64,000 bases of DNA from Candidatus Delongbacteria bacterium (GCA_020634015.1 JACKCN010000001.1:231001-295000), one strand, 5' to 3'. Positions 22,946 through 31,670 are shown, counted from the stretch's first letter. Notes: a model not told the origin generated them from the sequence alone. Numbers and translations are program-made.

Positions 22946-23257
22946 CTAGGCGCTGATCTTGTCGACACTCAGCACGGTGTAGTTCTGGCGGTGGCCCTTC
23001 TTGAGCACGAAGCCCTTGCGGCGCTTCTTCTTGAAGCAGATCACCTTGCGGCCCTTGCCGTGCAGCACGATGGTGGCTTCGACGGAGACACCTTCGAGCA
23101 GGGGGGTGCCGTAACGGATGTCGGCCCCGTCAACGATCGCCAGAACCTTGTCGAATTGGACCTTGGCACCGGCTTCTCCCTTGAGCAGGGGAACGCGCAG
23201 GCGCAACCCTTCGGAAACCTGGGTCTGCATGCCGGCGATCTCTGCGACTGCGTACAT
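22946..23257 (-). CDS. rplU: 50S ribosomal protein L21
   Basis: A 103-residue protein starting MYAVAEIAGMQTQVSEG, with DKVLAIVDGADIRYGTPLLEG and the basic FKKKRRKGFVLKKGHRQNYT block that binds 23S rRNA. The ATG at 23257 has GGAGG 6 bases upstream; an extended frame to 23359 has no family match. First gene of the rplU-rpmA pair, divergent from the FGE-fold gene. The 201-base spacer includes a small ATTGCA-AA-TGCAAT inverted repeat at 23308-23321. Confidence 0.97.
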   Translation of the reverse strand: MYAVAEIAGMQTQVSEGLRLRVPLLKGEAGAKVQFDKVLAIVDGADIRYGTPLLEGVSVEATIVLHGKGRKVICFKKKRRKGFVLKKGHRQNYTVLSVDKISA

Positions 23258-23458
23258 CGAATCCTCCACATCCTGAAATTCAAAGACCACGAAGCTATCG
23301 AAGAGGGATTGCAAATGCAATAGAGGCATTGGACTATTCGCTGCAGGATACTTCGCCAAGACAAACTTTTGACTGCAATTCCACTACAGGATTCTGTCAT
23401 GGCAAGTCAGGTTCAAAAATACCTGATTCAGCTTCAATACAAACCAAGGAGAGCCACC

Positions 23459-24721
23459 ATGCGCTTGCCACTGATACTCGCGTGCCTGACCGGAACTGTT
23501 CTCACTTCAACGGCCATCGAGATGCTGCAAGTGCCTGCTGGCAGCTTCATGATGGGCGAAGAAGGGCTGACCGAACCCATGCACCTCGTGAGCCTGACAC
23601 ATGATTTCGAAATGAGCCGAACCGAGGTCACAGCGGGTGATTTCCTGCCAGTTCTGCAGTGGGCCTATGACCATGGATATGCGACTGTCTCGGGGGATTG
23701 GGTCAGAGGATATGGTCGGGATCTCATGCGTCTGAGTGTGGCACCATACACATTCACGGATATCCACTTCGATGCCCAGACCGAACAATTCTACCTGTCC
23801 GCAGGGTACGGAACATATGGCGGCTGGGGCCCGGTCGGAGGCTACAATCCGGAAAATCGTCCCACTCACTACCTGACCTGGTTCGGGGCCGCCGCGGCAT
23901 GTGATTGGCTGAGCATGATGAACGACCTGCCCGCCTTCTACAACGGCAATTGGAACAGCGACGAATTCCACAACCCATATACCGCATTGGGATACAGATT
24001 GGCAACTGAAGCGGAGTGGGAGTATGCCGCCAGTTTCCCGGACGATCGCTCATACCCATGGGGCGATGCCTATCCGACATGCGATCTGGCCAACATCCGA
24101 CCCGGTTATTACTGCGTCGGGTGGGGAGTGGATGTGGGAAGCTACCCGAATGGCCGAAGTGACATTGGCTTTGACGACATGGCCGGAAACGTCTACGAAT
24201 GGGTGAATGACTGGTTCAGTCCGAATACAAGTGTCCAAGCCCAGGACCCTCTGGGTGCCCCCACGGGAACCCTGAAACAGATTCGCGGTGGCGGCTGGGC
24301 TGCCAGCATTGAGTGGCAGCAGATGAATACGGGCTACCGCCGCTCGCTTGAACCAACGGCAACCGCCGGCTCGCCCTGGTTCGCCGGCGGATTCGGGCTG
24401 CGCGTGGTACGAACGCTCTTCCCGCAGACCAGCGACATCCAGGACATTCCGTCCAACTTCCGCTTGCTGGATGCCTATCCCAACCCCTTCAACCCGTCGA
24501 CCGTGATCCGCTTCGAGCTGGATCAGACCGACATGGTGCGCCTGACTCTGCACGATTCGCGGGGGGCGCTGGTCCGCACCCTTGCCGAAGGCCTGCATCC
24601 CTCGGGGCAGTCGGAAATCCGCCTGTACGCGGAAGGGCTGGCCTCGGGATTGTACTTCGTCACCCTGAAGGCAGGCAGCACGGACCGCACTCAAAGCCAG
24701 AAGATCCTGCTGCTCAAGTAA
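23459..24721 (+). CDS. Secreted FGE/SUMF1-fold protein with type IX/FlgD-like C-terminal domain
   Basis: A 420-residue exported protein: signal peptide MRLPLILACLTGTVLTSTA, then a formylglycine-generating-enzyme fold (VPAGSFMMGEEG, MSRTEVTAGDF, YRLATEAEWEYAA, DDMAGNVYEWVNDWF, IRGGGWAASIEWQQM), and a C-terminal sorting domain (LLDAYPNPFNPSTVIRFEL, SGLYFVTL, ending QKILLLK). The Cys pair that binds copper in true FGE is not seen, so it is more likely a ligand-binding relative. AAGGAGAG lies before the ATG at 23459. A decayed relative lies at 26205-26764, with an identical terminator. Probably surface-exposed. Confidence 0.83.
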   Translation: MRLPLILACLTGTVLTSTAIEMLQVPAGSFMMGEEGLTEPMHLVSLTHDFEMSRTEVTAGDFLPVLQWAYDHGYATVSGDWVRGYGRDLMRLSVAPYTFTDIHFDAQTEQFYLSAGYGTYGGWGPVGGYNPENRPTHYLTWFGAAAACDWLSMMNDLPAFYNGNWNSDEFHNPYTALGYRLATEAEWEYAASFPDDRSYPWGDAYPTCDLANIRPGYYCVGWGVDVGSYPNGRSDIGFDDMAGNVYEWVNDWFSPNTSVQAQDPLGAPTGTLKQIRGGGWAASIEWQQMNTGYRRSLEPTATAGSPWFAGGFGLRVVRTLFPQTSDIQDIPSNFRLLDAYPNPFNPSTVIRFELDQTDMVRLTLHDSRGALVRTLAEGLHPSGQSEIRLYAEGLASGLYFVTLKAGSTDRTQSQKILLLK

Positions 24722-24738
24722 CACGCACCCAGCATCAA

Positions 24739-24786
24739 AAAGGGGACGCCCGCAGCCGCGGGCGTCCCCTTCGTGTGTCATGCGGT
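24739..24786 (-). terminator. Terminator with 48-nt block identical to 26783-26830, copy 1
   Basis: A 12-bp perfect stem (24742-24753 with 24758-24769, loop AGCC) followed on the minus strand by five T. It ends the minus-strand gene at 24803 and also lies just past the FGE-fold gene. All 48 bases recur unchanged 2,044 bases away. Confidence 0.88.
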
Positions 24787-24802
24787 CATGGATCGGCCTG
24801 AG

Positions 24803-26128
24803 CTATCGGCCAAGGTCCAGTACAAGGTCAAGATGATCCAGTTGACCCTTGAACAAGTTGACTCGCAGACTTTCTTCAAGCAGTTCCACTGAACCATGAT
24901 CGTCCAGCCTGTTCAACCCAACGGATCGAATGCTGCCCAGATCACTGTCATACAGTATCGCGCCACGACCAAAAGGATCATCGGGAACCTTCGCAAGGAT
25001 GCCCGGGGTGAGTTGCTCGAGACTTCGTACCGGCACGTCCTGCTGGGCATGATGAACCCTCATCGCCATCAGAATCAGGTTCGCGCGTTCTTCCCATTGG
25101 ATAAACAATCGCCCATGATGGGTCTTGCCGAACACGGGGACATGCGCATCGACGAAATACTTTCCCAGGCGATTGGGTACCAGATGGAGACTGAACAGTG
25201 AAAAACCTTCACGCCCGGAAGGTGCATCATCCAGCCCCGGCAGTGAGTTGCTCAACTGGGCATACGGCGTACTGATCTGGTTCAGGATTCGTTCGTACTT
25301 CTGGGCCAGAAGCTTCTTCGTTCTGTTCAATCTGAACAGCCGATGGAAGGTCGCCGTCGAGAAATCGTTGAATGGGCCAAGATCGGAACCATCAGGAAAC
25401 CTGGCGGTCGCATGGGCCGAATCCACAAGAGTCTTCAGCATCGCGAACTGCGATTTCCAGGCCCGCACTTCACCAAGGGAGGTCAGTGGATGCTGTTCCT
25501 TCCAGTCGATGAGTTCCCGCTGCTGGCCGGAGTCAAGCACACCCGCGTCGACGGCGTATCTCAGTGTCTCCTCGCACCGTTTGAGCATGATCAGGCCCAT
25601 GGCATTGTGCGTGACACTCGAAGACCCTTCTTCGAATCTGCGCACATAGGCGTTCATCCGCAGCAGATCCTGCAGTGCCTCCCCGGAATTGTGTTGGGCA
25701 ACATCCAGCAGGACCTTCAACTCCAGCAGCCGGTACACTCTGTAATACTGAATCCAGTCAGGTTCCGGCACCGATGCATCAGGAGCTGCTGGAGCCTGAA
25801 ACCGCAAGCAGGCGTTTCCTGCATCCACAAGTGGAAACACCTTGCGGTTGGCCTCAAGGCAGTGGACAACGAAGGCCTCATCCCAGATCTCGCGAATGGA
25901 GATCCTGTAGATGCTGTCATTCTGTGCCATGTCGAACATCATGCTGTCAACGGCCTGCGTGTACCAGGTACAGGCGTTGTCGGCATCCGGAATGACCGCC
26001 ACTTCAGACAACAGTGCACTGTCATCATATTCCTCGCAGTCACCATAAATCACGAACAGCGCAGAAAGTGCTGCCAGCATCACGAATGCCACCACGACGA
26101 GCTTTGTTGATTTCCTGAATGCAGCCAT
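24803..26128 (-). CDS. Membrane-anchored protein of unknown function
   Basis: A 441-residue protein I do not recognise. The N-terminus has a short basic stretch and one membrane span (LVVVAFVMLAALSALFVIYG), so the rest is probably periplasmic. The middle is helical (YYRVYRLLELKVLLDVAQH, ALQDLLRMNAYVRRFEE). Near the end ANLILMAMRVHHAQQDVPV then VPDDPFGRGAILYDSDLG and SVGLNRLDDHGSVE resemble the C-terminal part of GspG-like pseudopilins and of secreted proteins in planctomycetes and related groups. The ATG at 26128 begins the membrane protein; upstream lies the pseudogene on the opposite strand. A terminator follows. Confidence 0.6.
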   Translation of the reverse strand: MAAFRKSTKLVVVAFVMLAALSALFVIYGDCEEYDDSALLSEVAVIPDADNACTWYTQAVDSMMFDMAQNDSIYRISIREIWDEAFVVHCLEANRKVFPLVDAGNACLRFQAPAAPDASVPEPDWIQYYRVYRLLELKVLLDVAQHNSGEALQDLLRMNAYVRRFEEGSSSVTHNAMGLIMLKRCEETLRYAVDAGVLDSGQQRELIDWKEQHPLTSLGEVRAWKSQFAMLKTLVDSAHATARFPDGSDLGPFNDFSTATFHRLFRLNRTKKLLAQKYERILNQISTPYAQLSNSLPGLDDAPSGREGFSLFSLHLVPNRLGKYFVDAHVPVFGKTHHGRLFIQWEERANLILMAMRVHHAQQDVPVRSLEQLTPGILAKVPDDPFGRGAILYDSDLGSIRSVGLNRLDDHGSVELLEESLRVNLFKGQLDHLDLVLDLGR

Positions 26129-26204
26129 GATCGTCCTCCCAGGTTCTGCAGTCTTCCGGTTGACTTTGGGTGATCCGCACAAAAACGATGGAAGCGCGCA
26201 CTGC

Positions 26205-26764
26205 ACCTCAGGTTCGAAGTGCCCGTGTCCACTGGATGGCATTGGCCGCGATGAGCGGCACGTCACTGTTGCGCTGTTGACTGCTACCCTGCTTCTGCGC
26301 CTCGGTACCCACGGGCCTTGACAGGATCCTCTCGCGATTGTGGATTGGCTGTTGCAGTCGTGTGAAGCTTGCTGAAGCTCGGCTATCGGCACGCATCGCC
26401 CATCGAGAACACTGCAGGCTCAGCGGGTTCGCGGGAGATTCGGTCCGCGAGCAGCCCGAACAACGTCGGAACAATCCTGTCCCACAGCAACAGCCGCAGA
26501 TTGTCATGCTGCTGGATGCTCGCCGGATCCCACTCAATCCAGTCAGCACACTCTTCCTGGGCCTGAAAGCCTTCATCCGCTGCGTCTCGCATTGTACGAC
26601 GCACGTGGCGCCCTGACCGTGAACCTTGGCTCACAAAGGTTCGGCCAGCGGACACACGAACCGGCATTCGACTCCAGCGCCGTCTGTTCCGGCCTGTCCG
26701 TCGTGAGCCTGCGGGATCTCCAGCGCTGCCTGCACATCCGCCAGAAGTTCCTGTTACCCAAACA
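26205..26764 (+). pseudogene. Decayed, frameshifted FGE-fold/sorting-domain gene related to 23459-24721
   Basis: Pieces of the FGE-fold gene recur here in order but in three frames: GYRHASPIENTAGS (from 26381) matches GYRRSLEPTATAGS; LLDARRIPLNPVST (from 26509) matches LLDAYPNPFNPST; LYDARGAL (26592) matches LHDSRGAL; and QKFLLPK (26742-26762) matches the C-terminal QKILLLK, with the stop TAA changed to CAA. DNA similarity continues weakly upstream to about 26205 (for example CCCACGGG near 26309). No start or signal peptide remains. It is a remnant of a second copy, followed by the same 48-nt terminator. Confidence 0.72.
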
Positions 26765-26782
26765 ACACGTACTCAGATTGAG

Positions 26783-26830
26783 AAAGGGGACGCCCGCAGC
26801 CGCGGGCGTCCCCTTCGTGTGTCATGCGGT
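26783..26830 (-). terminator. Terminator with 48-nt block identical to 24739-24786, copy 2
   Basis: The same 12-bp stem and AGCC loop (26786-26813), with TTT after it on the minus strand. It lies 6 bases past the last gene of the smc-to-RNase G run and 18 bases past the pseudogene. Confidence 0.88.
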
Positions 26831-26836
26831 GTCGGC

Positions 26837-27094
26837 TCACTCGTGCGTGTGGCCCGATTCCTTGCGGCAGCGCCAGGCGGGTGTCACGCCCAGCAGGCCA
26901 TTCTCTTCGGCCAGCGACCCATCGGCTTCCAGCCAGGCGATGGCCTGGGCACCGTCCAGCAGGCTGCCGTCTTCCAGTGCGAAACCCCAGGGGCCGAAGG
27001 ACTGATCCAGACGCTGGGCCAGGGTCTGGCGGTCCAGTCCCGCGGGCAGCAGGCCGATCAGCTTGAGGATCAGGTGGGGATGCACCGTGGCCAT
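26837..27094 (-). CDS. Small protein of unknown function after rng
   Basis: An 85-residue acidic protein (MATVHPHLILKLIGLLPAGL, then QRLDQSFGPWGFALEDGSLL and AIAWLEADGSLAEENGLL). I do not recognise the family. It begins 9 bases after the RNase G stop and is the last gene before the terminator, so it is probably co-transcribed with rng. No membrane segment, signal peptide or metal site is visible. Confidence 0.6.
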   Translation of the reverse strand: MATVHPHLILKLIGLLPAGLDRQTLAQRLDQSFGPWGFALEDGSLLDGAQAIAWLEADGSLAEENGLLGVTPAWRCRKESGHTHE

Positions 27095-27102
27095 GGGGCG
27101 CC

Positions 27103-28632
27103 TCAGCTTTCCGAACTGGAATAGAGCTCGGTGACGTCGCGGTCCTGCTTGGGGGAATGGAAGCGGAACTGGTGTTCCTTGAGCTGCGGGTCGATCTCGG
27201 TCCTGATGTGCATGAGGTTGCGCCACATCATCTCGCGCACGAAACTGCGCAGCCCGCGGGTCGCCAGCTCGTGTACCTCGGGCGACAGGAAGAGCTTGAG
27301 GCGCCGCTCGCCGCTGCTGACCCGGAAACGCCGGATCCAGCGTTCCATTTCCGAGAGCAGGGTCTCGGGGCTGGGCACCAGACCGGTGCCCCGGCAATTG
27401 GGGCAGGTCTGGTGAAAGGTGTGGATCAGTGCGGGGCGCACCCGTTCGCGGGTCATTTCCAGCAGGCCGAAGCGCGAGAGCGGGGCAATGTCCCACTGGG
27501 CCCGGTCCTTCTTGAGCTCGTTGGCCATTTCCTGGTTCAGGGCCTCGCGGTTCTCGGCCTTCAGCAGGTCAATGAAATCGATCACCACCAGCCCGCCGAT
27601 GTCGCGCAGCCTCAGCTGACGACAGATCTCCTTCACCGCGGCCAGGTTCACCTTCAGGGCATTGTCTTCCAGGTTGCGGCGCCGGGTGGCGCGCCCCGAA
27701 TTGACGTCGATCGAGATCATCGCTTCGGTCTGCTCGATGAAGAGGTACCCACCGCCCTTGACCGGCACCCGGTGCTCCAGGCTGCGGGTGATGTCCTCCT
27801 CCACCCCGAAGGCGTCAAAGATCGGCCGCTTTTCCTTGTAGAGCTGCAGCGCGGGCAGCAGGGCCGGTTGCACATCCTTGATGTAGGCGTGCGTCTCGCG
27901 GTAGAGATCCTTGTTGTCCACCACCACGCGTTTCACGTCGCGCGTGAAGAGGTCGCGCATGATGCCCGAGACCATGCCCACGTCCTTGTGCACCAGCGCC
28001 ACGGGCTCGGTGGAGTGCAGCTTGTCTTCGAGCTCCTGCCAGCGCTTGAGCAGATCGGCCAGATCCTGTTCCAGATCCTCGCGGCTGCGGTCCTCGGCCA
28101 CGGTGCGGATGATCAGCCCGATGTGTTCGGGCCGGATCGCATGGGTGATTTCCTTCAGCCGCTGGCGCTCGCGGCGGTTGGCGATGCGGCGGCTCACACC
28201 CACGACCCGGTCGTTGGGAATGAGAACCATGAAACGCCCCGGCAGGGACAATTGGGTGGTGAGACGCGCACCCTTGTTGGCGATGGGTTCCTTGATCAGC
28301 TGCACGGCCAGGGGCATGCCGGCGACCAGACCCGGGTTCTCGCTGCTGCGCCGGGTGTGCGGACCGCCCTCGATGGGCTTGCCACGCCGCCAGGCCAGCG
28401 CGTTCTCGCGCACATCCGACCAGGGCAGGAAGCCGTCGGAGTCCTGGCCGATCTGGACGAAGGCCGCCTGCATCGCAGGCACGGTCTTGGCCACACGACC
28501 GATGATGATGTCGCCCAGAATGCGGTCCTTCTCGGGGCGCTCCACGAAGAGTTCGACCAGTCGCCCCTCTTCAAGAATGGCGACGCGGGTCTCCCGCGAG
28601 GTGGCGTTGATGACGATTTCCCGTTCGATCAT
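27103..28632 (-). CDS. rng: Ribonuclease E/G family protein (RNase G-like)
   Basis: A 509-residue Rne/Rng ribonuclease for rRNA and mRNA processing. The N-terminus MIEREIVINATSRETRVAILEEG leads into an S1 domain (IIIGRVAKTVPAMQAAFVQIG, DGFLPWSDV); the catalytic region has SIDVNSGR and DIGGLVVIDFIDL with metal-binding Asp residues, then QTCPNCRGTGLV, the zinc-link Cys pair for tetramer assembly. There is no long RNase E-type scaffold tail, so RNase G-like. It is the penultimate gene of the minus-strand run, 6 bases after a small membrane-protein gene. Confidence 0.93.
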   Translation of the reverse strand: MIEREIVINATSRETRVAILEEGRLVELFVERPEKDRILGDIIIGRVAKTVPAMQAAFVQIGQDSDGFLPWSDVRENALAWRRGKPIEGGPHTRRSSENPGLVAGMPLAVQLIKEPIANKGARLTTQLSLPGRFMVLIPNDRVVGVSRRIANRRERQRLKEITHAIRPEHIGLIIRTVAEDRSREDLEQDLADLLKRWQELEDKLHSTEPVALVHKDVGMVSGIMRDLFTRDVKRVVVDNKDLYRETHAYIKDVQPALLPALQLYKEKRPIFDAFGVEEDITRSLEHRVPVKGGGYLFIEQTEAMISIDVNSGRATRRRNLEDNALKVNLAAVKEICRQLRLRDIGGLVVIDFIDLLKAENREALNQEMANELKKDRAQWDIAPLSRFGLLEMTRERVRPALIHTFHQTCPNCRGTGLVPSPETLLSEMERWIRRFRVSSGERRLKLFLSPEVHELATRGLRSFVREMMWRNLMHIRTEIDPQLKEHQFRFHSPKQDRDVTELYSSSES

Positions 28633-28638
28633 GCTGTG

Positions 28639-28815
28639 TCACGGCGTTGGAGCCGTCGGGTCCTTCCTGCCCAGATCCTCGAATTCGCCGGGCTCGGGCC
28701 GGGAATCCTGCGGGGGCGGCGAGAATGTATTGAGCAGGCCGGTCTGCTGCAGCAGGCGAATCACCAACAGGACCAGGATCACGGGAACCAGCAGGCGAAC
28801 GAGGGCGGCAATCAC
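28639..28815 (-). CDS. Small single-span membrane protein, GTG start
   Basis: A frame for 58 residues from a GTG at 28815 to a TGA at 28639: a membrane segment (VRLLVPVILVLLVIRLL) near the N-terminus, then a polar Pro-rich tail. It exactly fills the gap between the deoxynucleoside kinase and rng genes, with 5 and 6 bases on either side, which supports its being real. It is too short to classify. The weak ribosome-binding site is the main doubt. Confidence 0.5.
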   Translation of the reverse strand: MIAALVRLLVPVILVLLVIRLLQQTGLLNTFSPPPQDSRPEPGEFEDLGRKDPTAPTP

Positions 28816-28820
28816 GGGAC

Positions 28821-29462
28821 CTAGACTCCGGGGTTGTAGTACATGGTGCCCACCACGGGCTGCTCGAGCCGGCGGATCAGGCCACGCCGGTGCTCGGGGC
28901 TGTTGACGAAATCGATCTCGTTGCTGTTCACGATCAGCAGCGGCGAGCGTTTGTAGTTGAGGAAATACTGGTTGTAGGCTTCGTTGAGCTGCTTGATGTA
29001 CTGGCGGTCCATGTTGCGCTCGTAACTGCGGTTGCGCACGCGGATGTGCTGCATCAGCCGGTCCACGCCCGCCTGCAGGTACACCACCAGATCCGGGGTG
29101 GGCACTTCGCGCTCGAGGGAGCTGGCCACCTTGTCGTACAGGGCCAGTTCCCTGTCGTCCAGGTTGAGGCTGGCGAAGATGCGGTCCTTGTCGAAGAGAT
29201 AGTCACTCACCAGCACGCTCTCGAAGAGGGTCATCTGGGTGGCGCGGATCATCTGGTTGTAGCGCGCGAACAGAAAGGTCAGCTGCACCTGAAAGGCCCA
29301 GTGGCGCGGATCCTGGTAGAAGTCCTCGAGAAAGGGATTCTTGTGGGGCTCCTCCAGCACCAGCTGGCCTTTCCATTCTTCCGCCAGGAAGGTGGAGAGG
29401 CTGGTCTTGCCGGCGCCGATGACACCTTCTATGGCGATGGAACGAAGGGTGCTGGGTACCAT
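28821..29462 (-). CDS. Deoxynucleoside kinase (dAK/dGK type)
   Basis: A 213-residue P-loop kinase that phosphorylates deoxynucleosides for dNTP salvage. Visible are the P-loop IEGVIGAGKTS (11-21), EEPHKNPFLEDFY, the substrate region FQVQLTFLFARYNQM, DYLFDKDRIFA, and the lid-like RVRNRSYERNMD. This matches the Bacillus/Lactobacillus dAK/dGK family and its FCB relatives. Substrate base preference cannot be read. It overlaps the end of folK by 34 bases, so the two are translationally linked. Confidence 0.9.
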   Translation of the reverse strand: MVPSTLRSIAIEGVIGAGKTSLSTFLAEEWKGQLVLEEPHKNPFLEDFYQDPRHWAFQVQLTFLFARYNQMIRATQMTLFESVLVSDYLFDKDRIFASLNLDDRELALYDKVASSLEREVPTPDLVVYLQAGVDRLMQHIRVRNRSYERNMDRQYIKQLNEAYNQYFLNYKRSPLLIVNSNEIDFVNSPEHRRGLIRRLEQPVVGTMYYNPGV

Positions 29463-29968
29463 GGCTCCTTCCTGGTCAGTTTGTTCGCCACCTGCGAGCG
29501 CACCGGCTCGTCCTGCAGGTGTTGCGCCAGCTGCCCGCCCGTGCGCTGGTCCGGCAGCCCGGGGTCCAGTTCCTGCAGGGGCTGCAGCACGAAGGCCCGT
29601 TCGCTCATCCTGGGATGAGGGATTTCCAGACCGGCCTGCTCGAGCTGCAGCAAGTGGCCTTCGTCGTTGGCCAGCAGCAGCAGGTCAAGATCCAGGGGGC
29701 GTGGCCCCCAGCGTTCGCCGGACACCCGGCCCGCCTCGCGCTCCAGCTCCTTGAGTCGGACAAGCAGCTCTCCCGGCGCTCGGGACGTCTGCAAGCGGGC
29801 CACGCTGTTCAGATGGTCGGGCTGCTCGCCCGGACCAATGGCCGCCGTGCGCCAGAGCGAGGCCAGGCCCGTGATCCGGTCGCCTTCCCGCTCCAGGGTT
29901 TCCAGGGCGCGGATGAAGGCCCGTTCCGGATCACCCAGATTGCCGCCCAGCCCCAGCCAGGCGATCAC
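29429..29968 (-). CDS. folK: 2-amino-4-hydroxy-6-hydroxymethyldihydropteridine pyrophosphokinase
   Basis: A 179-residue HPPK, which transfers pyrophosphate from ATP to the pterin in folate synthesis. It starts at a GTG at 29968 (VIAWLGLGGNLGDP, the N-terminal motif), overlapping the folB stop as GTGA. Metal-binding and signature residues are seen in RWGPRPLDLDLLLL, followed by IPHPRMSERAFVLQPLQEL. The C-terminus extends past the domain and into the dNK gene. Confidence 0.92.
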   Translation of the reverse strand: MIAWLGLGGNLGDPERAFIRALETLEREGDRITGLASLWRTAAIGPGEQPDHLNSVARLQTSRAPGELLVRLKELEREAGRVSGERWGPRPLDLDLLLLANDEGHLLQLEQAGLEIPHPRMSERAFVLQPLQELDPGLPDQRTGGQLAQHLQDEPVRSQVANKLTRKEPWYPAPFVPSP

Positions 29969-30390
29969 GGTGCCGTCTTCCCGGTCAGCAGGCGCGGGCT
30001 GACCCGGCAGATTTCCACTTCCACGAAACCGAAGAAATCGGGAATCGGCGGCTGGGGCTTCTGCACGCACAGCCGCAGAGCGTCCACCTCGGGGTGCGCG
30101 GCGAAGATCGCGTCGGCCAGCCCCTCCACCAGACGTTCCAGCAGGCTGAAACGATGGGCGGTAACCCACTCCATCACCAGCCGGTGCAGCTCGAAGTAGT
30201 TGAGCGTGTCACCCAGCTGGTCGCTGTGACCGGCGGTCGAGAGGTCCAGCCAGGCATCCAGGGACAACAGAAAACGCTGCCCAAGACTGTTCTCCTCGCG
30301 ACGATGCCCGTGGTAGGCGTAGAACTGGATTTCGCGCAGCCCCACCCGGTCGCTCGTGCGCCGGATCTGCTGGAACAACTGACCTTGCAT
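29965..30390 (-). CDS. folB: Dihydroneopterin aldolase
   Basis: A 141-residue T-fold enzyme that cleaves dihydroneopterin. It has the family pattern IQFYAYHGHRREEN (substrate-anchoring Glu32/33), FSLLERLVEGLADAI, and the catalytic Lys111 in CVQKPQPPIP. An N-terminal stretch of about 15 residues precedes the domain. It forms a folB-folK pair with a 4-base overlap and lies 53 bases after the ABC permease gene. Confidence 0.92.
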   Translation of the reverse strand: MQGQLFQQIRRTSDRVGLREIQFYAYHGHRREENSLGQRFLLSLDAWLDLSTAGHSDQLGDTLNYFELHRLVMEWVTAHRFSLLERLVEGLADAIFAAHPEVDALRLCVQKPQPPIPDFFGFVEVEICRVSPRLLTGKTAP

Positions 30391-30443
30391 GCCAAAGTCC
30401 TGCTTTGGGTGGACGACCGCGCAATGTAGGATTGCCAGCCCAT

Positions 30444-31670
30444 TCAGCTGCGGAAAATGATGCTTTCACGCGAGAACAGGTGCACGGCCACGCCAATCGC
30501 GATCACCGCATACACTGCGTTGGCCAGGAAGACCAGACCCATGGTGGGCAGCATGGCCCAGTTCTGCACCAGCACCTGCTTGAGCATCAGGGTCACATTG
30601 TACACGGGCACCAGAGCCGTGGCCCAGTTCAGTTCAAGTCCGGGGATCATCGACATCATCGAGGGAAAGATCACCAGCATCATCATGGGCGCCACATAGC
30701 TCTGGGCTTCCTTCATGCTGCGCGCGTAGAGGCTGACCATCAGCATCAGGGCGGCAAAGAACAGGGTGAAGGGCAGCAGGAAAAGCAGGGCCACCAGCGC
30801 CGCGAAGGGGCTGAGGCTGAACGAGGCCTGCCCGATCAGATCGATGCGCGAATTGAGATACATCAGAAAACCCAGCTGGCTGCCCAGGGTCACCACCGCA
30901 CTGCCCATGCCCAGGGCCGAGATCGCGGTGAACTTGCCCAGGACCAGATCGACCCTCGAGACCGGATTGACCAGCAGGGTCTCGATGGTGTGACGCTCCT
31001 TCTCGCCGGCGGTCAGCTCCATGGCCGGATAGGCCAGGCTCTGCACCACCAGCACCAGGATCAGGTAGGGCAGGAAACGCGCGATCATCTCGGACTTGCG
31101 CCGCTCCTCGGTGGCCACATCGTACTGACGGATCACCCAGGGCTCCAGCGCCCGTTCGCTGATGCCTTCTTCGGCCAGCCAACCGCTGAGCTGCCCGCTG
31201 CGCAGGTGTTCCAGTCCGGCCACCAGTTCGCGGGCGGCGAGCTGGGCTTCATCCTTGGTGCTGTTGTAGTACAGGTGCACAGCGGGCGCGTCCTGCGCCC
31301 CGGACTGGCGCAACTCCACGAAGGCAGTGGCCAGGCTGCTGTCGCATTCCAGCACAAGGGTGGCCAGGCCCCGCGCGATCAGGCTGTCGGCGGGCAGGGC
31401 CGGGTCCGGGTCGGGCGTTTGCTCGAGCCGGGGAGTCTGTTCCAGCAGGCTGGCCACACCGGGGGCGGACTCGAGCTGGCGCACCACGAGGGGAATGGTT
31501 TCGGTCTGCAGCTTGTTGATCTGGTTGCGGGCCACCAGCACCATCCCGCCGATCAGCAGGGGCATGGCGAGCACGGGTACCAGAATCGTGGAAATCAGAG
31601 TGCGGCGGTCACGCAGCAGTTCCAGGATTTCCTTGGCCGCCACCAGACGGATTGTCGGAAAGTGCATCAC
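30444..31670 (-). CDS. ABC-2 type transporter permease (NatB-like)
   Basis: A 408-residue permease. It begins MMHFPTIRLVAAKEILELLRDRRTL, the cytoplasmic helix typical of NatB/ABC-2 exporters, then one TM, a ~130-residue extracellular domain, and five TM segments (YLILVLVVQSLAYPAMELTAGEKERHTIE region to the C-terminus). The TAGEKERHTIETLL motif is diagnostic of the family. It should pair with the ATPase at 32967-33698, but yihY lies between them, and its first 62 bases overlap the end of yihY, an unusually long overlap. The start could be at the second ATG, 31667. Export of Na+ or another solute cannot be decided. Confidence 0.88.
   Translation of the reverse strand: MMHFPTIRLVAAKEILELLRDRRTLISTILVPVLAMPLLIGGMVLVARNQINKLQTETIPLVVRQLESAPGVASLLEQTPRLEQTPDPDPALPADSLIARGLATLVLECDSSLATAFVELRQSGAQDAPAVHLYYNSTKDEAQLAARELVAGLEHLRSGQLSGWLAEEGISERALEPWVIRQYDVATEERRKSEMIARFLPYLILVLVVQSLAYPAMELTAGEKERHTIETLLVNPVSRVDLVLGKFTAISALGMGSAVVTLGSQLGFLMYLNSRIDLIGQASFSLSPFAALVALLFLLPFTLFFAALMLMVSLYARSMKEAQSYVAPMMMLVIFPSMMSMIPGLELNWATALVPVYNVTLMLKQVLVQNWAMLPTMGLVFLANAVYAVIAIGVAVHLFSRESIIFRS

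Noticed and set aside
23459..24721. True formylglycine-generating enzyme
   Set aside because: The active-site Cys pair is not visible, no sulfatase is nearby, and the protein is secreted with a sorting domain, so a catalytic role is not claimed.
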